Assembly: GCA_040754075.1 (NCBI GenBank)
Contig: JBFMDH010000022.1
Coordinates: 1 to 64,000 of the forward strand
DNA: 64,000 bases
Source: Acidobacteriota bacterium
GTDB taxonomy: Bacteria > Acidobacteriota > Blastocatellia > UBA7656
Reading direction: 5' to 3'
Positions 42,374 to 51,892 of this stretch are shown here, piece after piece. How positions within the stretch are numbered: the first letter of the stretch is position 1; each line of letters opens with the position of its first letter. The translations under genes and the position numbers were made by a program. The notes beneath the pieces are model-generated. The model did not search any database, was not told the origin of the DNA, and saw only the letters and a list, made by a program, of their open reading frames with translations.

Positions 42374-43339
42374 TCATTTCTGAGCGTCCGAAAAGGCTTT
42401 CTGAATGAACTCCAGCGGCGACGGTGACGGGGCAAATTTTTTTCCTTTATTGAAAGCCCATTGCGCTAACCAGTCTGAGGTGCTGATGTAAGTATCGGGA
42501 AAGCGATAAACCGGGTCTTTTAATGCCGCTTCCAAAGTAATAAATTGATAGCCGCGATTTTTTATTATTTTCACCAGACCGTCAAAATTATCGGCGTTGA
42601 GTTCATTGGCGTGCAGAAGAAGAATATGTTTTATCGGATAACCGAATAGTTCACCGGTCAGTTGTTCGCAAAAAGCAAACTTCAAATCAACGAACTTCAA
42701 GTATTCCTCAGACACACGTTTTACCATTTCACTGTCGCCTTGATTTTTGGCTTTGCCGTAAGCCGCCAGAAACATCCAATCCATCGTGTCAATAGTCACG
42801 GGTGCGATTTGGTAACCGCGTTCAGCAATAAATTTCTCAAATGATTTTTCAATTTCAGGCGTGTTGCCCATTTGCAAAAATGGATGACGAAAATACCTGA
42901 CCGCTTGCCCCCGTTGCTTCATTAATATTTTGATGAAGGCATCCCCGCGAATGAAATCATCCTGATAATTGGCAAGCGAATTGTCCTTGAACCCCATATG
43001 CGAAAAGGTGTGATTGCCAAGTTCGACTCCCGAATCAAACCAGGCTTTTAAGAGGGCAATCCGCGCATCGGTTTCATTGGGTGTATAAAGCAGCGATTCG
43101 TTTACAAATCCGACAGTTGGAATTTTATAGTGCTTAATGCCGCTTAGAATTTTATCGGTCATCGTCTGCAATCGTTTGAGTTCAATGTGTGAGCCATTAA
43201 GCGGCAAATCATCAATAGTGACGGCAATCTCTTTGGTTTGCGAAGTCGCTTCGGACAAATGCTGCGCCTGAGTGTTGCCCGAACCGCCAGGTAGCCCTGC
43301 GACCAGAAAAATGACGAACCCCAAAATCTTACGCTTCAT
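42374..43339 (-). CDS. Secreted polysaccharide deacetylase family protein
   Basis: 321 residues. A signal peptide (about 1-25) and a NodB-homology domain with VTIDDLPLNGSH (catalytic/metal Asp pair), LGNHTFSHMGF (metal His pair) and YFRHPFLQMG. This family (CE4) removes N- or O-acetyl groups from chitin, peptidoglycan or xylan. In this neighbourhood acetyl-xylan is the likeliest substrate, though the C-terminal half (TLEAALKDPVYRFPDTY) resembles deacetylases of peptidoglycan and other glycans. AGGAGAG lies a few bases before the start. Confidence 0.85.
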   Translation of the reverse strand: MKRKILGFVIFLVAGLPGGSGNTQAQHLSEATSQTKEIAVTIDDLPLNGSHIELKRLQTMTDKILSGIKHYKIPTVGFVNESLLYTPNETDARIALLKAWFDSGVELGNHTFSHMGFKDNSLANYQDDFIRGDAFIKILMKQRGQAVRYFRHPFLQMGNTPEIEKSFEKFIAERGYQIAPVTIDTMDWMFLAAYGKAKNQGDSEMVKRVSEEYLKFVDLKFAFCEQLTGELFGYPIKHILLLHANELNADNFDGLVKIIKNRGYQFITLEAALKDPVYRFPDTYISTSDWLAQWAFNKGKKFAPSPSPLEFIQKAFSDAQK

Positions 43340-43411
43340 ATTTCAACTCTCTCCTCAAACATTTTTAATAGGGTCGGTAATCATTTGCAGACCTTGCGAA
43401 TCTTAACTGCA

Positions 43412-44356
43412 TTATTCTGCCTTCAAAAGCTTTTGTTTACGCAGAAAGGTTCTGATTTCGGTAAATCCATTGATCATCTGTTGTCGATTAAATCCGCCAT
43501 GTTTTGCGCCGCGAACCGTAACCAGTTGATTAACGACACCGGCTTTATCCAATGCTTCGTGAAGACGTGTCGCATGGGCATAGGGCACAACATCGTCGCC
43601 ATCACCGTGAAGAGTAATAATCGCCGGAAGCCCTGCGCGAACGTAATTAATTGGCGAAAGCTGTTTGGCAAGTTCCTGTCGATTAGTTAAACTGCCGAAC
43701 CATTCGATGGCATAGTGTTTGGCATTGGTGCCTTCCAATAAATCGGCAACATCGGTGATGCCGTACCAGTTAATAATTGCAGCGACTTTCAATTGCGGTT
43801 CGCTGCCTTCGCGCCAGCGCGTGCTGCTATCAGTTGGACATTGCCGGTCAAATGCAGACTGTGCGGGCAACATTCCGGTAATTAGCGCCAGATGCCCTCC
43901 TGCGGAACCACCGGTTAAAATAATTTTTGCAGTATCCAGATTGTAATCTTTCGCGTGATACATCACCCAGCGAAGCGCACAACGACAATCTTCAACCGCA
44001 GCCGGAGCTAAAGAATTGCGCGCCAAACGATACTCTACATTGATGACCGCCCAACCAAAGGAGAGGTAAGGCAGGAGTTGCATCACATTGCGCTCTTTCG
44101 CCCCGTCAACCCAGCCGCCGCCATGAAAGAGCATCAAAGTTGGCAAAGGGGTGCTGCGATTTCTGGGGAGATATAAATCAAGTTTTAATTCGCTATTGTT
44201 GGCTATTGCATAGGTAAGGTTTGGCAGAATGTCATAATCTGCCGAAGCATAATCTACCCATTTATCTGAATCTGAAGACTGCGCTTGACTGGCATGGGTT
44301 ATGCAACCTGCCAGCAATGCGCCAACTAATACAAAAATGCTCAGTGTTCGAGTCAC
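43412..44356 (-). CDS. Secreted carbohydrate esterase (BD-FAE / acetyl-xylan esterase-like)
   Basis: 314 residues. The signal peptide region (about 1-25) has LVGALLAGC-ITHASQAQ, where Cys18 could be a lipobox cysteine. The alpha/beta-hydrolase fold has HGGGWVDGAKE (oxyanion), nucleophile Ser in TGGSAGGHLAL (about residue 150), acid in HGDGDDVVPYAHA and His in GAKHGGF. The fold and motifs match bifunctional acetyl-xylan/feruloyl esterases (BD-FAE). It would strip acetyl or feruloyl groups from xylan before GH67 and GH3 action. It is the promoter-proximal gene of the minus-strand set and diverges from the GH3 gene across 240 bases. Confidence 0.85.
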   Translation of the reverse strand: MTRTLSIFVLVGALLAGCITHASQAQSSDSDKWVDYASADYDILPNLTYAIANNSELKLDLYLPRNRSTPLPTLMLFHGGGWVDGAKERNVMQLLPYLSFGWAVINVEYRLARNSLAPAAVEDCRCALRWVMYHAKDYNLDTAKIILTGGSAGGHLALITGMLPAQSAFDRQCPTDSSTRWREGSEPQLKVAAIINWYGITDVADLLEGTNAKHYAIEWFGSLTNRQELAKQLSPINYVRAGLPAIITLHGDGDDVVPYAHATRLHEALDKAGVVNQLVTVRGAKHGGFNRQQMINGFTEIRTFLRKQKLLKAE

Positions 44357-44596
44357 CTTCTCTCCTTTAGCGATTGCCCACCTCCAGATGTAATGACTTG
44401 CGGAATGGCGAGCAAAATTTATTCAATTGCGGTTTGAAAGGCTGATATTATCACAAGCGTGTGACCCACCTTAGTTGAAATCAGGCGCAAATTTTTGCGC
44501 GAGGTTCATCGTTAGCATAAAAATTCAGGTTTCAATTTGCAAAGACGGATAATGCTTGAGAATTTATTCACTGTGAATTTACCGGGAGGAAAAATT

Positions 44597-47281
44597 ATGA
44601 GCCGATTTCGCTGGCTGGCATTGTGTGGTTTGTTTTTCGCTTTCAGTTTATTGCTTGATGTGCGGCAAATCCGTTCAAGCGGACAAACCATGCTTCCCTA
44701 TAAAGACGCTTCATTGCCAATCGAACGTCGAGTTGACGATCTGATTTCGCGAATGACATTGGAAGAAAAAGTTTCGCAAATGGTCAACAACGCCGAGGCT
44801 ATCGAACGCCTCGGCATTCCCGAATATGATTGGTGGAATGAAGCCCTGCACGGGGTTGCTCGCGCCGGCTATGCAACCGTTTTTCCGCAGGCTATCGGTC
44901 TTGCCGCGACCTGGAATGAAAAACTGCTTCACGATGTCGCCGATGTCGCTTCAACCGAAGCGCGCGCCAAACACCATGAATTTGTCCGCAACAATGAACG
45001 CGGTCGTTACAAAGGGCTGACCTTTTGGAGTCCCAACATCAACATCTTTCGTGACCCCAGATGGGGGCGCGGACAGGAAACTTTTGGCGAAGACCCTTAC
45101 TTAACTTCACGACTCGGTGTGGCGTTCGTTAAAGGTTTACAAGGCGATGACCCAAATTATTGGAAAGTGGTTTCGACGCCCAAACATTATGCAGTGCATA
45201 GCGGGCCCGAACCTGAACGTCACGGATTCAATGCCGTCGTCAGTGAACGAGATTTACGCGAAACTTATCTGCCCGCCTTTCGCGCGACGGTCATCGAAGG
45301 CAAAGCCGCTGCCGTGATGTGCGCTTACAATCGCACCAATGGTGAACCGTGTTGCGCGAATAAAAATTTGACCGACATATTGAGGACCGAGTGGGGTTTC
45401 ACAGGTCATGTGGTTTCCGATTGCGGCGCGATTTATAACATCCACATCTTTCATAAAGTCACTAAAAATGAAGCCGAATCTTCGGCAATATCTGTTAAAG
45501 CCGGAACCGATTTATCGTGCGGAGGTGAATATAGATCACTGGTGAAAGCTGTCAGAGAAGGCTTAATCAGCGAAGCGGAAATCAATGTTTCACTTAAACG
45601 TTTAATGACCGCGAGATTTCGTCTGGGAATGTTCGACTCAGCGGAGAAAGTTGCCTATGCGCGAATTCCCTTTTCGGAAAATGATTCACCTGCGCATCGC
45701 GAACTGGCGCTCAAAGCGGCACGCGAATCCATCGTGCTGTTAAAAAATGAAAACAACACGTTGCCGCTGAAAAAGGGGATTAAAACGCTTGCCGTCATCG
45801 GTCCCAATGCCGATGCGCCCGAAGTCCTGCTTGGAAATTACAACGGACAACCCTCGAAATCCACCACGCCGCTTGCAGGCATTAAAGCAAAAGTGTCGCC
45901 CTCAACAAAAGTTCTATATGCGCTTGGCTCAACCCTCACCGGCGAAGAAGCTGCGCCGGTTTTCGCGTCAACCTTGACAACCAATGGCAAAGGTTCGCAG
46001 GCAGGTTTTAAAGGTGAATATTTCAATAACAAAAATTTACAAGGGCAACCGGCGCTGGTTCGCACCGACGAGCAAATCAATTTTGATTGGAGTCGTGGGA
46101 GACCTGCACCACAAATCAATGAGGATAATTTTTCGGTGCGTTGGACGGGCAAATTCACGCCCCCCGAATCTGGCAAATATCAACTTGGCGCAATCGCCGA
46201 TGATGGCGTTCGCCTTTATCTCGACGGCAAATTATTGATTGATGCCTGGGCAGTCGAACAGGCAAATCAAATTCGCACAACCCTGAAAGAGGTCACCCTT
46301 GAAGCCGGGCGCGACTATGATATTCGCTTCGAGTATTACGATGACACCCGTTCGGCGATTGCGAAATTCGTCTGGGCATTTCCGCGATTTACCGAACGTC
46401 TGATTGAAGAAGCCGTTGCAACTGCGCGACAAGCCGATGCCGTGGTGATGTTCATCGGCATTTCACCAACCCTTGAAGGCGAAGAGATGCCGGTAAAAAT
46501 CGAAGGTTTTCGCGGTGGCGACCGCACCACGCTTGATTTACCGAAAGCCCAGGAGAGTTTATTAAAAGCCGTTCGCGCAACCGGCAAACCCATGATTCTT
46601 GTTTTGCTCAACGGCAGCGCGATTGCAGTTAATTGGGCGGATGCCAATGTTTCAGCAATTCTCGAGGCGTGGTATCCCGGCGAAGAAGGCGGAACCGCAA
46701 TCGCTGATGTGTTATTCGGTGATTATAATCCCGGCGGGCGATTGCCTGTGACGTTTTATAAATCCGCAGACCAGTTGCCGCCATTTGAAGATTATCGAAT
46801 GCAGGGGCGCACCTATCGTTATTTCAGAGGTGAACCGCTCTATCCGTTTGGTTTTGGTCTGAGCTACACCACATTCAGATACGACGGATTGAAATTCACT
46901 AAATCAGGTATAAAGACCGGCGATGATTTAGAGGTGAGTGTGAATGTGCAAAACCTTGGCAATCGCGCCGGTGATGAAGTCACGCAGGTTTATTTGACCG
47001 ATGTGGTTGCAAACGTCCCTGTGACGATTCGTTCGCTGGTTGGCATCCAGCGCGTTTTTCTAAAGCCCGGTGAAAAGCAAAAACTGACGTTTAAAATTTC
47101 CGCAAGACAGATGTCGCTTATTGATGAGCGAGGCAGGCGCATCATTGAACCCGGCGAATTTTTAGTGAGTATTGGCGGCAAGCAACCGGGATTTAGCGGA
47201 CGAGCGGACGCGAAGACTAGCGGGCTTGTCAGCGGACGGTTTAACGCTTCAGGAAAAATTTTTGAAATACCGGAAAAATAA
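44597..47281 (+). CDS. GH3 beta-xylosidase with inserted PA14 domain
   Basis: 894 residues. Signal peptide at about 1-32. The GH3 N-terminal barrel includes TPKHYAVHSGPEPERHGF, CAYNRTNGEPCCANK (typical of xylosidases) and the nucleophile Asp in VVSDCGAI. The C-terminal sandwich begins near residue 370 and is interrupted by a PA14 domain at about 470-610 (GFKGEYFNNKNLQG, FTPPESGKYQLGAIADDGV) that usually binds sugar and shapes substrate choice. A fibronectin-III-like end domain follows. It would release xylose from xylo-oligosaccharides. GGGAGG sits seven bases before ATG 44597, so the ATG at 44537 is rejected. Confidence 0.9.
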   Translation: MSRFRWLALCGLFFAFSLLLDVRQIRSSGQTMLPYKDASLPIERRVDDLISRMTLEEKVSQMVNNAEAIERLGIPEYDWWNEALHGVARAGYATVFPQAIGLAATWNEKLLHDVADVASTEARAKHHEFVRNNERGRYKGLTFWSPNINIFRDPRWGRGQETFGEDPYLTSRLGVAFVKGLQGDDPNYWKVVSTPKHYAVHSGPEPERHGFNAVVSERDLRETYLPAFRATVIEGKAAAVMCAYNRTNGEPCCANKNLTDILRTEWGFTGHVVSDCGAIYNIHIFHKVTKNEAESSAISVKAGTDLSCGGEYRSLVKAVREGLISEAEINVSLKRLMTARFRLGMFDSAEKVAYARIPFSENDSPAHRELALKAARESIVLLKNENNTLPLKKGIKTLAVIGPNADAPEVLLGNYNGQPSKSTTPLAGIKAKVSPSTKVLYALGSTLTGEEAAPVFASTLTTNGKGSQAGFKGEYFNNKNLQGQPALVRTDEQINFDWSRGRPAPQINEDNFSVRWTGKFTPPESGKYQLGAIADDGVRLYLDGKLLIDAWAVEQANQIRTTLKEVTLEAGRDYDIRFEYYDDTRSAIAKFVWAFPRFTERLIEEAVATARQADAVVMFIGISPTLEGEEMPVKIEGFRGGDRTTLDLPKAQESLLKAVRATGKPMILVLLNGSAIAVNWADANVSAILEAWYPGEEGGTAIADVLFGDYNPGGRLPVTFYKSADQLPPFEDYRMQGRTYRYFRGEPLYPFGFGLSYTTFRYDGLKFTKSGIKTGDDLEVSVNVQNLGNRAGDEVTQVYLTDVVANVPVTIRSLVGIQRVFLKPGEKQKLTFKISARQMSLIDERGRRIIEPGEFLVSIGGKQPGFSGRADAKTSGLVSGRFNASGKIFEIPEK

Positions 47282-47584
47282 ATTACCGGCAATGGCAACT
47301 TAAAGAGCTACTGTTGGGTCAGTGGTTGGTTTTACCGGCACACTCATAAAGTGAATCGCTGGTAAATGGTAAGGATAAATTGTTGACTTTTAGCAAGTCT
47401 ATTTTTGTTAAGAGAAAATCGCTTTCCTTCACCTGCTCACCGGTCACAAATCAACCTGACTGATTCTGTTTGCAATAATTTCTCACCAACAAGCATAATT
47501 TCTCATTCGACAAGCTGAAGGTTTCTTCATTACGAACCTGGTGAATATAAAATTTCTTGGGCTTAAACGGTGAACGAATCATTG
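47282..47584. other. Intergenic region before orphan regulator
   Basis: About 300 bases with no gene, no hairpin followed by T-run and no clear promoter that I can name. The GH3 gene therefore has no obvious factor-independent terminator. Confidence 0.4.
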
Positions 47585-48307
47585 ATGGAGTTTTCTCAAA
47601 AGAAAAAAATTCTCGTCGTCGATGACAACACTTCGATTCGCACGATGGTGGTATCGCATTTGCGCAATCAGGGTTATGAAGTCGAAGAAGCGACGGATGG
47701 CATTCAAGGTTTGGAAAAAGGGCTTCAACCCGGATTGCAGGCAATCTTGCTCGATGTGGTGATGCCCGGAATCGACGGATTCAGACTTTGTCATTTGCTG
47801 AGAGAAAAAGGTGTGAAAGCGCCCATCATTATGCTCACCGAAAAAAATGCCATCGAAGACAAAATTCAAGGATTTTCCGGCGGCGCGGATGATTATTTAC
47901 CGAAACCCTTTGATGTCGTTGAACTCGAATTGCGCCTCAATGCCTTGATTAAACGCTATAACTGGATGCCAGCCGAAGAGACGCCAGCCGAACCGGAAGC
48001 GATTAAACACGGCGGACTTGAAATTGATTTGCTGCGTCACCGCGTCGCGGTTGATGGCAAGGAAGTTTCGTTGACGCCAATCGAATTCAATATTCTCAAA
48101 CTGCTGGCAGCAAAACCCGGATTCGTTTACGCCCGCAATGATTTATTAAATGCCATCTGGGATACTTCCTACGAAGGCTACAATCGCAACATTGACCCGC
48201 ACGTCAATCGCCTCAGAACCAAAATCGAAGCTAATCCAAGAAAACCTAAATATATCCTTACGGTCTGGGGAGTCGGTTATAAATTCAACGACTCGCTGCC
48301 GCAATAA
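47585..48307 (+). CDS. Orphan OmpR-family response regulator
   Basis: 240 residues. The receiver has Asp13/Asp14, phospho-acceptor Asp57 (ILLDVVMPGIDG) and Lys in PKPFD. A winged-helix output follows (LTPIEFNILKLLAAKP, IDPHVNRLRTKIEANP, ILTVWGVGYKF). No kinase gene is adjacent, so the partner is elsewhere or the protein is an orphan. The start could be ATG 47585 or GTG 47570; neither has a strong ribosome site. It is followed by egtD after 146 bases in the same direction, so it may sense conditions that call for ergothioneine, but this is inference only. Confidence 0.9.
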   Translation: MEFSQKKKILVVDDNTSIRTMVVSHLRNQGYEVEEATDGIQGLEKGLQPGLQAILLDVVMPGIDGFRLCHLLREKGVKAPIIMLTEKNAIEDKIQGFSGGADDYLPKPFDVVELELRLNALIKRYNWMPAEETPAEPEAIKHGGLEIDLLRHRVAVDGKEVSLTPIEFNILKLLAAKPGFVYARNDLLNAIWDTSYEGYNRNIDPHVNRLRTKIEANPRKPKYILTVWGVGYKFNDSLPQ

Positions 48308-48453
48308 CTTTCACGCCCGGTTGGAAGATAAATTACGCAAAGCGGCATTCATTTTATGAAGTCAAAAACCATCTGTTTTGCGAGAATCGTATTTGCTGGT
48401 TAGAATCAACAGCAGCATTTTAGTGACCAATAATAAAGAGCAGAGAGGACAAC

Positions 48454-49461
48454 ATGCCTTTACACACACACAACGAAACCGGAGAAAGATTAACGCTACA
48501 TAAATTTGCTCAAGGCGGTGATGTCAATGCATTCAGCGAAGACGTTCGCCAGGGGTTAACCGCAAAACAGAAATACCTTTTACCAAAATATTTGTACGAT
48601 GATTTAGGCTCACGCTTGTTTGAAGCGATTTGCCTGTTGCCGGAATACTATTTAACCCGCGCCGAAAAATCGATTTTACAAAATCAGTCGGATGAAATCG
48701 TCAGCCACTTACCCTTGCCTTCGCGTATCGTCGAACTCGGAAGCGGCAATGCGGAAAAGACGCGCTTTCTGCTTGAAGCATTATTAAAACGCCAAACCAC
48801 TTTGCACTATCTGCCGATAGATATTTCCGAAGAGAGTTTGCGCCGCAGCAGCGAAGAGTTGCTGGGAAATTATGATCGCTTACGCATCACAGCCTATGCC
48901 GCCGACTATTTCAGAGCGTTGCGGTCGATTGTTAAAGCTGATGAAAACGAACACACGGTAGTTTTATTTTTAGGCTCGAATATCGGCAATTTCAGCGAAG
49001 ATGAGGCGATGAATTTTTTGCAACAGGTTCGCAGCATCCTTGAAGTCGGAGACGCGCTGTTGCTCGGTGCCGATTTGAAAAAATCCGAAGAGATTTTAAT
49101 TCCCGCCTATGATGATGCGCTGGGCGTCACCGCCGCTTTTAATCTCAATTTGCTGGTGCGCATGAATCGCGAGTTGAATGCGGATTTCGATTTAAGAAAA
49201 TTTCAACATCGCGCCATCTACAATAAAAAATTTGGACGGGTCGAAATGCATCTGGTGAGCAAAGAAGAACAGACAGTCACCTTGAAAGCCTTGGAATTGC
49301 GCGTCCATTTTGCAAAAGGCGAAAGTATTCATAAGGAGAATTCTTACAAATTCGACCTTGAGCAAATCAACTCGCTCGGTTTAAACACCGGCTTTGCGCT
49401 CCAGCAAACCTGGTATGACCCGCAGCAGCAATTCAGTTTCAATCTCTTGAAAGCGCAATAA
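48454..49461 (+). CDS. egtD: L-histidine N(alpha)-methyltransferase
   Basis: 335 residues. It trimethylates histidine to hercynine with SAM, the first step in ergothioneine synthesis. Visible family marks are KYLLPKYLYDDLGSRLFEAI, the SAM loop VELGSGNAEKTRFLL, FLGSNIGNFSEDEA (Asn and Asp near the histidine site), RMNRELNADFDL and the closing IHKENSYKFDLEQI. GAGAGGA lies before the ATG. No egtB, egtC or egtE is visible in the window, so the rest of the pathway lies elsewhere. The ABC importer that starts 42 bases downstream resembles the ergothioneine transporter EgtUV. Confidence 0.93.
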   Translation: MPLHTHNETGERLTLHKFAQGGDVNAFSEDVRQGLTAKQKYLLPKYLYDDLGSRLFEAICLLPEYYLTRAEKSILQNQSDEIVSHLPLPSRIVELGSGNAEKTRFLLEALLKRQTTLHYLPIDISEESLRRSSEELLGNYDRLRITAYAADYFRALRSIVKADENEHTVVLFLGSNIGNFSEDEAMNFLQQVRSILEVGDALLLGADLKKSEEILIPAYDDALGVTAAFNLNLLVRMNRELNADFDLRKFQHRAIYNKKFGRVEMHLVSKEEQTVTLKALELRVHFAKGESIHKENSYKFDLEQINSLGLNTGFALQQTWYDPQQQFSFNLLKAQ

Positions 49462-49503
49462 AAGCTCAGTAAAGACGGGCATTTTTTATCTTCCAAAATT
49501 TAC

Positions 49504-50259
49504 ATGACCACATCGCCAAACTCAGACTTATCGGTTGCCATCGAATTTCGCGATGTTGGTCTGCAAATCAATGATAAAGTTTTGGTCAAAGATTTGCGCT
49601 TTGCCATCAAACCCGGTGAGACGCTTGTCCTGCTGGGTCGCAGTGGTTCGGGAAAAACCACCACTTTGAAACTCATCAATCGTTTGCTCGAACCGACGAG
49701 CGGGCAAATCTTGATTGACGGCACGCCAACAAGCGAATGGGATATTATCAAGTTACGCCGACGCATTGGCTATGTCATTCAGGAAACCGGCTTGTTTCCA
49801 CATTTCACGGTTGAACGTAACGTCGCATTGGTTCCCCGTCTGGAAAACTGGGAAGCAGAAAAAACCCGCCGACGGGTTCGAGATTTACTTGAACTCGTCG
49901 GATTAAATCCACAGGTTTTTGCACAGCGTTTTCCACAGGAACTTTCCGGCGGGCAGCGTCAAAGAGTGGGCGTCGCGCGCGCTTTAGCCGCTGACCCGCC
50001 GATTATTTTAATGGACGAGCCGTTCGGTGCGCTCGACCCGTTGACGCGCGCGGAACTGCAACAGGAATTCGCGAATTTAGCGAAAAAGCTCAATAAAACC
50101 ATCGTTTTTGTCACTCACGATATCCGTGAAGCCTTCAAACTGGCAACGCGCATCGGACTTTTTCAGGACGGAAAGTTGATTGAGTTGAGTGAACCTAAAG
50201 AATTTCTTGAATCCAAAAGCGTCGAAGCCAGAGCCTTTTTGGAAACCCTGAACCAATGA
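49504..50259 (+). CDS. egtV: ABC transporter ATPase, OpuCA/EgtV-like
   Basis: 251 residues. Walker A GRSGSGKTT, Q-loop VIQETGLFPHFTV, signature LSGGQRQRVGVARAL, Walker B IILMDEPFGALDP and switch His in VTHDIREAF. The sequence class is the betaine/choline (OpuC) group; no CBS domains are attached, as in EgtV. It overlaps the permease gene by four bases (ATGA at 50256-50259). The symbol rests on position next to egtD and on the fused partner; the osmolyte importer OpuC is the alternative. Confidence 0.82.
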   Translation: MTTSPNSDLSVAIEFRDVGLQINDKVLVKDLRFAIKPGETLVLLGRSGSGKTTTLKLINRLLEPTSGQILIDGTPTSEWDIIKLRRRIGYVIQETGLFPHFTVERNVALVPRLENWEAEKTRRRVRDLLELVGLNPQVFAQRFPQELSGGQRQRVGVARALAADPPIILMDEPFGALDPLTRAELQQEFANLAKKLNKTIVFVTHDIREAFKLATRIGLFQDGKLIELSEPKEFLESKSVEARAFLETLNQ

Positions 50260-51836
50260 GCCTGTGGGAATTTTTTAAACAGAATATCAGCGAGATTTTG
50301 CAACTCGCCTTCGAGCACTTGTTGCTCGTTGTCATCGCAACCGGTGCGGCAGTAATCGTTGGCGTGCCGGTTGGTATTCTGCTTGCGCGAAAACCGCAGT
50401 TTGCAAAACCGGTTCTCGCGATTGCCAATATTTTACAAACCATTCCGAGCCTTGCGCTTTTTGGCGCGCTTATCCCATTCGTCGGTCTTGGCAGCAAACC
50501 GGCTATCATTGCGCTTTTTCTTTATTCGCTCTTGCCGATTATCAGAAATACCTTCACAGGCATTAATGGCGTTGACCCGGCGGTGCGCGAAGCGGCGCGG
50601 GCAATGGGGATGACCCCGTGGCAAATGCTCATTCAGGTCGAATTGCCGCTGGCGCTCAGTGTCATTATTGCGGGTATTCGTGTGGCAACGGTGATTTCCG
50701 TAGGCACAGCGACCATTGCGGCAGCAATCGGCGCAGGCGGGCTTGGCATGTACATCTTTCGCGGACTCAGAATGAATGACAACAATCTGGTTTTAGCGGG
50801 CGCAATACCGGCAGCCTTGATGGCGCTTGCGGCTGATTTTTTTCTCGGTTGGTTTGAAAAAAGCCTCACGCCAAATCGCCGGCGAACGGTTGCCACAGCA
50901 AATCCCTATAAACGACTCGCCACCGTTTCAATCTTGTTAATGATTGCCTTGCTTGCGATTTTCTTCTGGCAAAAAAAATCGGGGCAAACGGCTTTCAATC
51001 TATCCTCAAATAATTTGCCAAACGGCTCGCAAGTGCGAATCGTCGTTGGCTCGAAAGATTTCACCGAGCAAGTGATTCTAAGCGAAATTGTCGCACAACT
51101 CCTGGAAACCAAATTAAGCGCACAGGTCGAACGCAAATTTGAACTCGGCGGCGACCTCTGCCATCGCGGCTTGCTTGCAAAAGAAATTGATGTCTATGTC
51201 GAATATACCGGCACGGCATTCGCGGCGATTTTAAAACATCAGGCACTGACCGATCCGCGCGAAGTTTACGCCCAGGTCAAAGAGGAATACGAACGTGAGT
51301 TTAACCTTGAATGGTTTGCTCCGCTCGGCTTTCAAAATACTTTTGCTGTACTGGTGCGCGGTGAAGATGCGCGCAATTTAAATTTGCAAACCATTTCGGA
51401 CGCCGCGCAGTATGCGCCGAAATGGCGTGCCGGGTTCGGACAGGATTTCATGTCGCGGCAGGACGGTTATCCCGGTTTTTCGCGTGCCTACGGTTTGAAA
51501 TTTTCTGCGCCGCCGCGTGAAATGGATTTATCGTTGACCTATCGGGCGCTGGCTTCCAAACAGGTCGATTTGATTGCCGGAAATTCAACCGATGGTTTGA
51601 TTGATAAACTCGATTTGTTTCAGCTTGAAGACGACAAAAAATATTTCCCGCCTTACGAAGCCGCCGCCGTATTTCGCAAAGAAGTATTAACTGCGTATCC
51701 GCAAATCCGCGATGCCCTGAAACTCATCGAAGGCAAAATCACCGACGCCGAAATGCGCCGCCTGAATTACGCCGTTGACGGCGAACACCGCAGCCCGAAA
51801 GATGTCGCGAATGAGTTTTTAGCAAATTTGAAATGA
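50256..51836 (+). CDS. egtU: ABC permease fused to solute-binding domain, EgtU-like
   Basis: 526 residues. The first ~215 residues are a BPD-type permease of about six spans with the coupling loop VREAARAMGMTPWQMLIQVELP. One further span at about 225-245 leads into an external OpuAC-type binding domain (about 260-526) with IVVGSKDFTEQVILSEI and IDVYVEYTGTAF. This fused design, with a separate ATPase, is that of EgtU, the ergothioneine importer subunit known in some gut bacteria; OpuC-family choline/betaine importers share it. Its gene directly follows egtD and egtV-like genes. I infer ergothioneine (or hercynine) as substrate with moderate confidence. Confidence 0.8.
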   Translation: MSLWEFFKQNISEILQLAFEHLLLVVIATGAAVIVGVPVGILLARKPQFAKPVLAIANILQTIPSLALFGALIPFVGLGSKPAIIALFLYSLLPIIRNTFTGINGVDPAVREAARAMGMTPWQMLIQVELPLALSVIIAGIRVATVISVGTATIAAAIGAGGLGMYIFRGLRMNDNNLVLAGAIPAALMALAADFFLGWFEKSLTPNRRRTVATANPYKRLATVSILLMIALLAIFFWQKKSGQTAFNLSSNNLPNGSQVRIVVGSKDFTEQVILSEIVAQLLETKLSAQVERKFELGGDLCHRGLLAKEIDVYVEYTGTAFAAILKHQALTDPREVYAQVKEEYEREFNLEWFAPLGFQNTFAVLVRGEDARNLNLQTISDAAQYAPKWRAGFGQDFMSRQDGYPGFSRAYGLKFSAPPREMDLSLTYRALASKQVDLIAGNSTDGLIDKLDLFQLEDDKKYFPPYEAAAVFRKEVLTAYPQIRDALKLIEGKITDAEMRRLNYAVDGEHRSPKDVANEFLANLK

Positions 51837-51850
51837 AAAAGGGGTCAGTT

Positions 51851-51875
51851 GAGAAGCGGCCTCAGACCGCTTCTC
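51851..51875. terminator. Bidirectional hairpin between convergent genes
   Basis: A perfect 9-bp stem GAGAAGCGG (51851-51859 with 51867-51875) and a 7-nt loop sit between the converging egtU-like and pepA genes. No T-run follows on either strand, so it may work with Rho or only as an end-stabilising structure. Confidence 0.5.
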
Positions 51876-51892
51876 TGTGAATACCGTCAATT

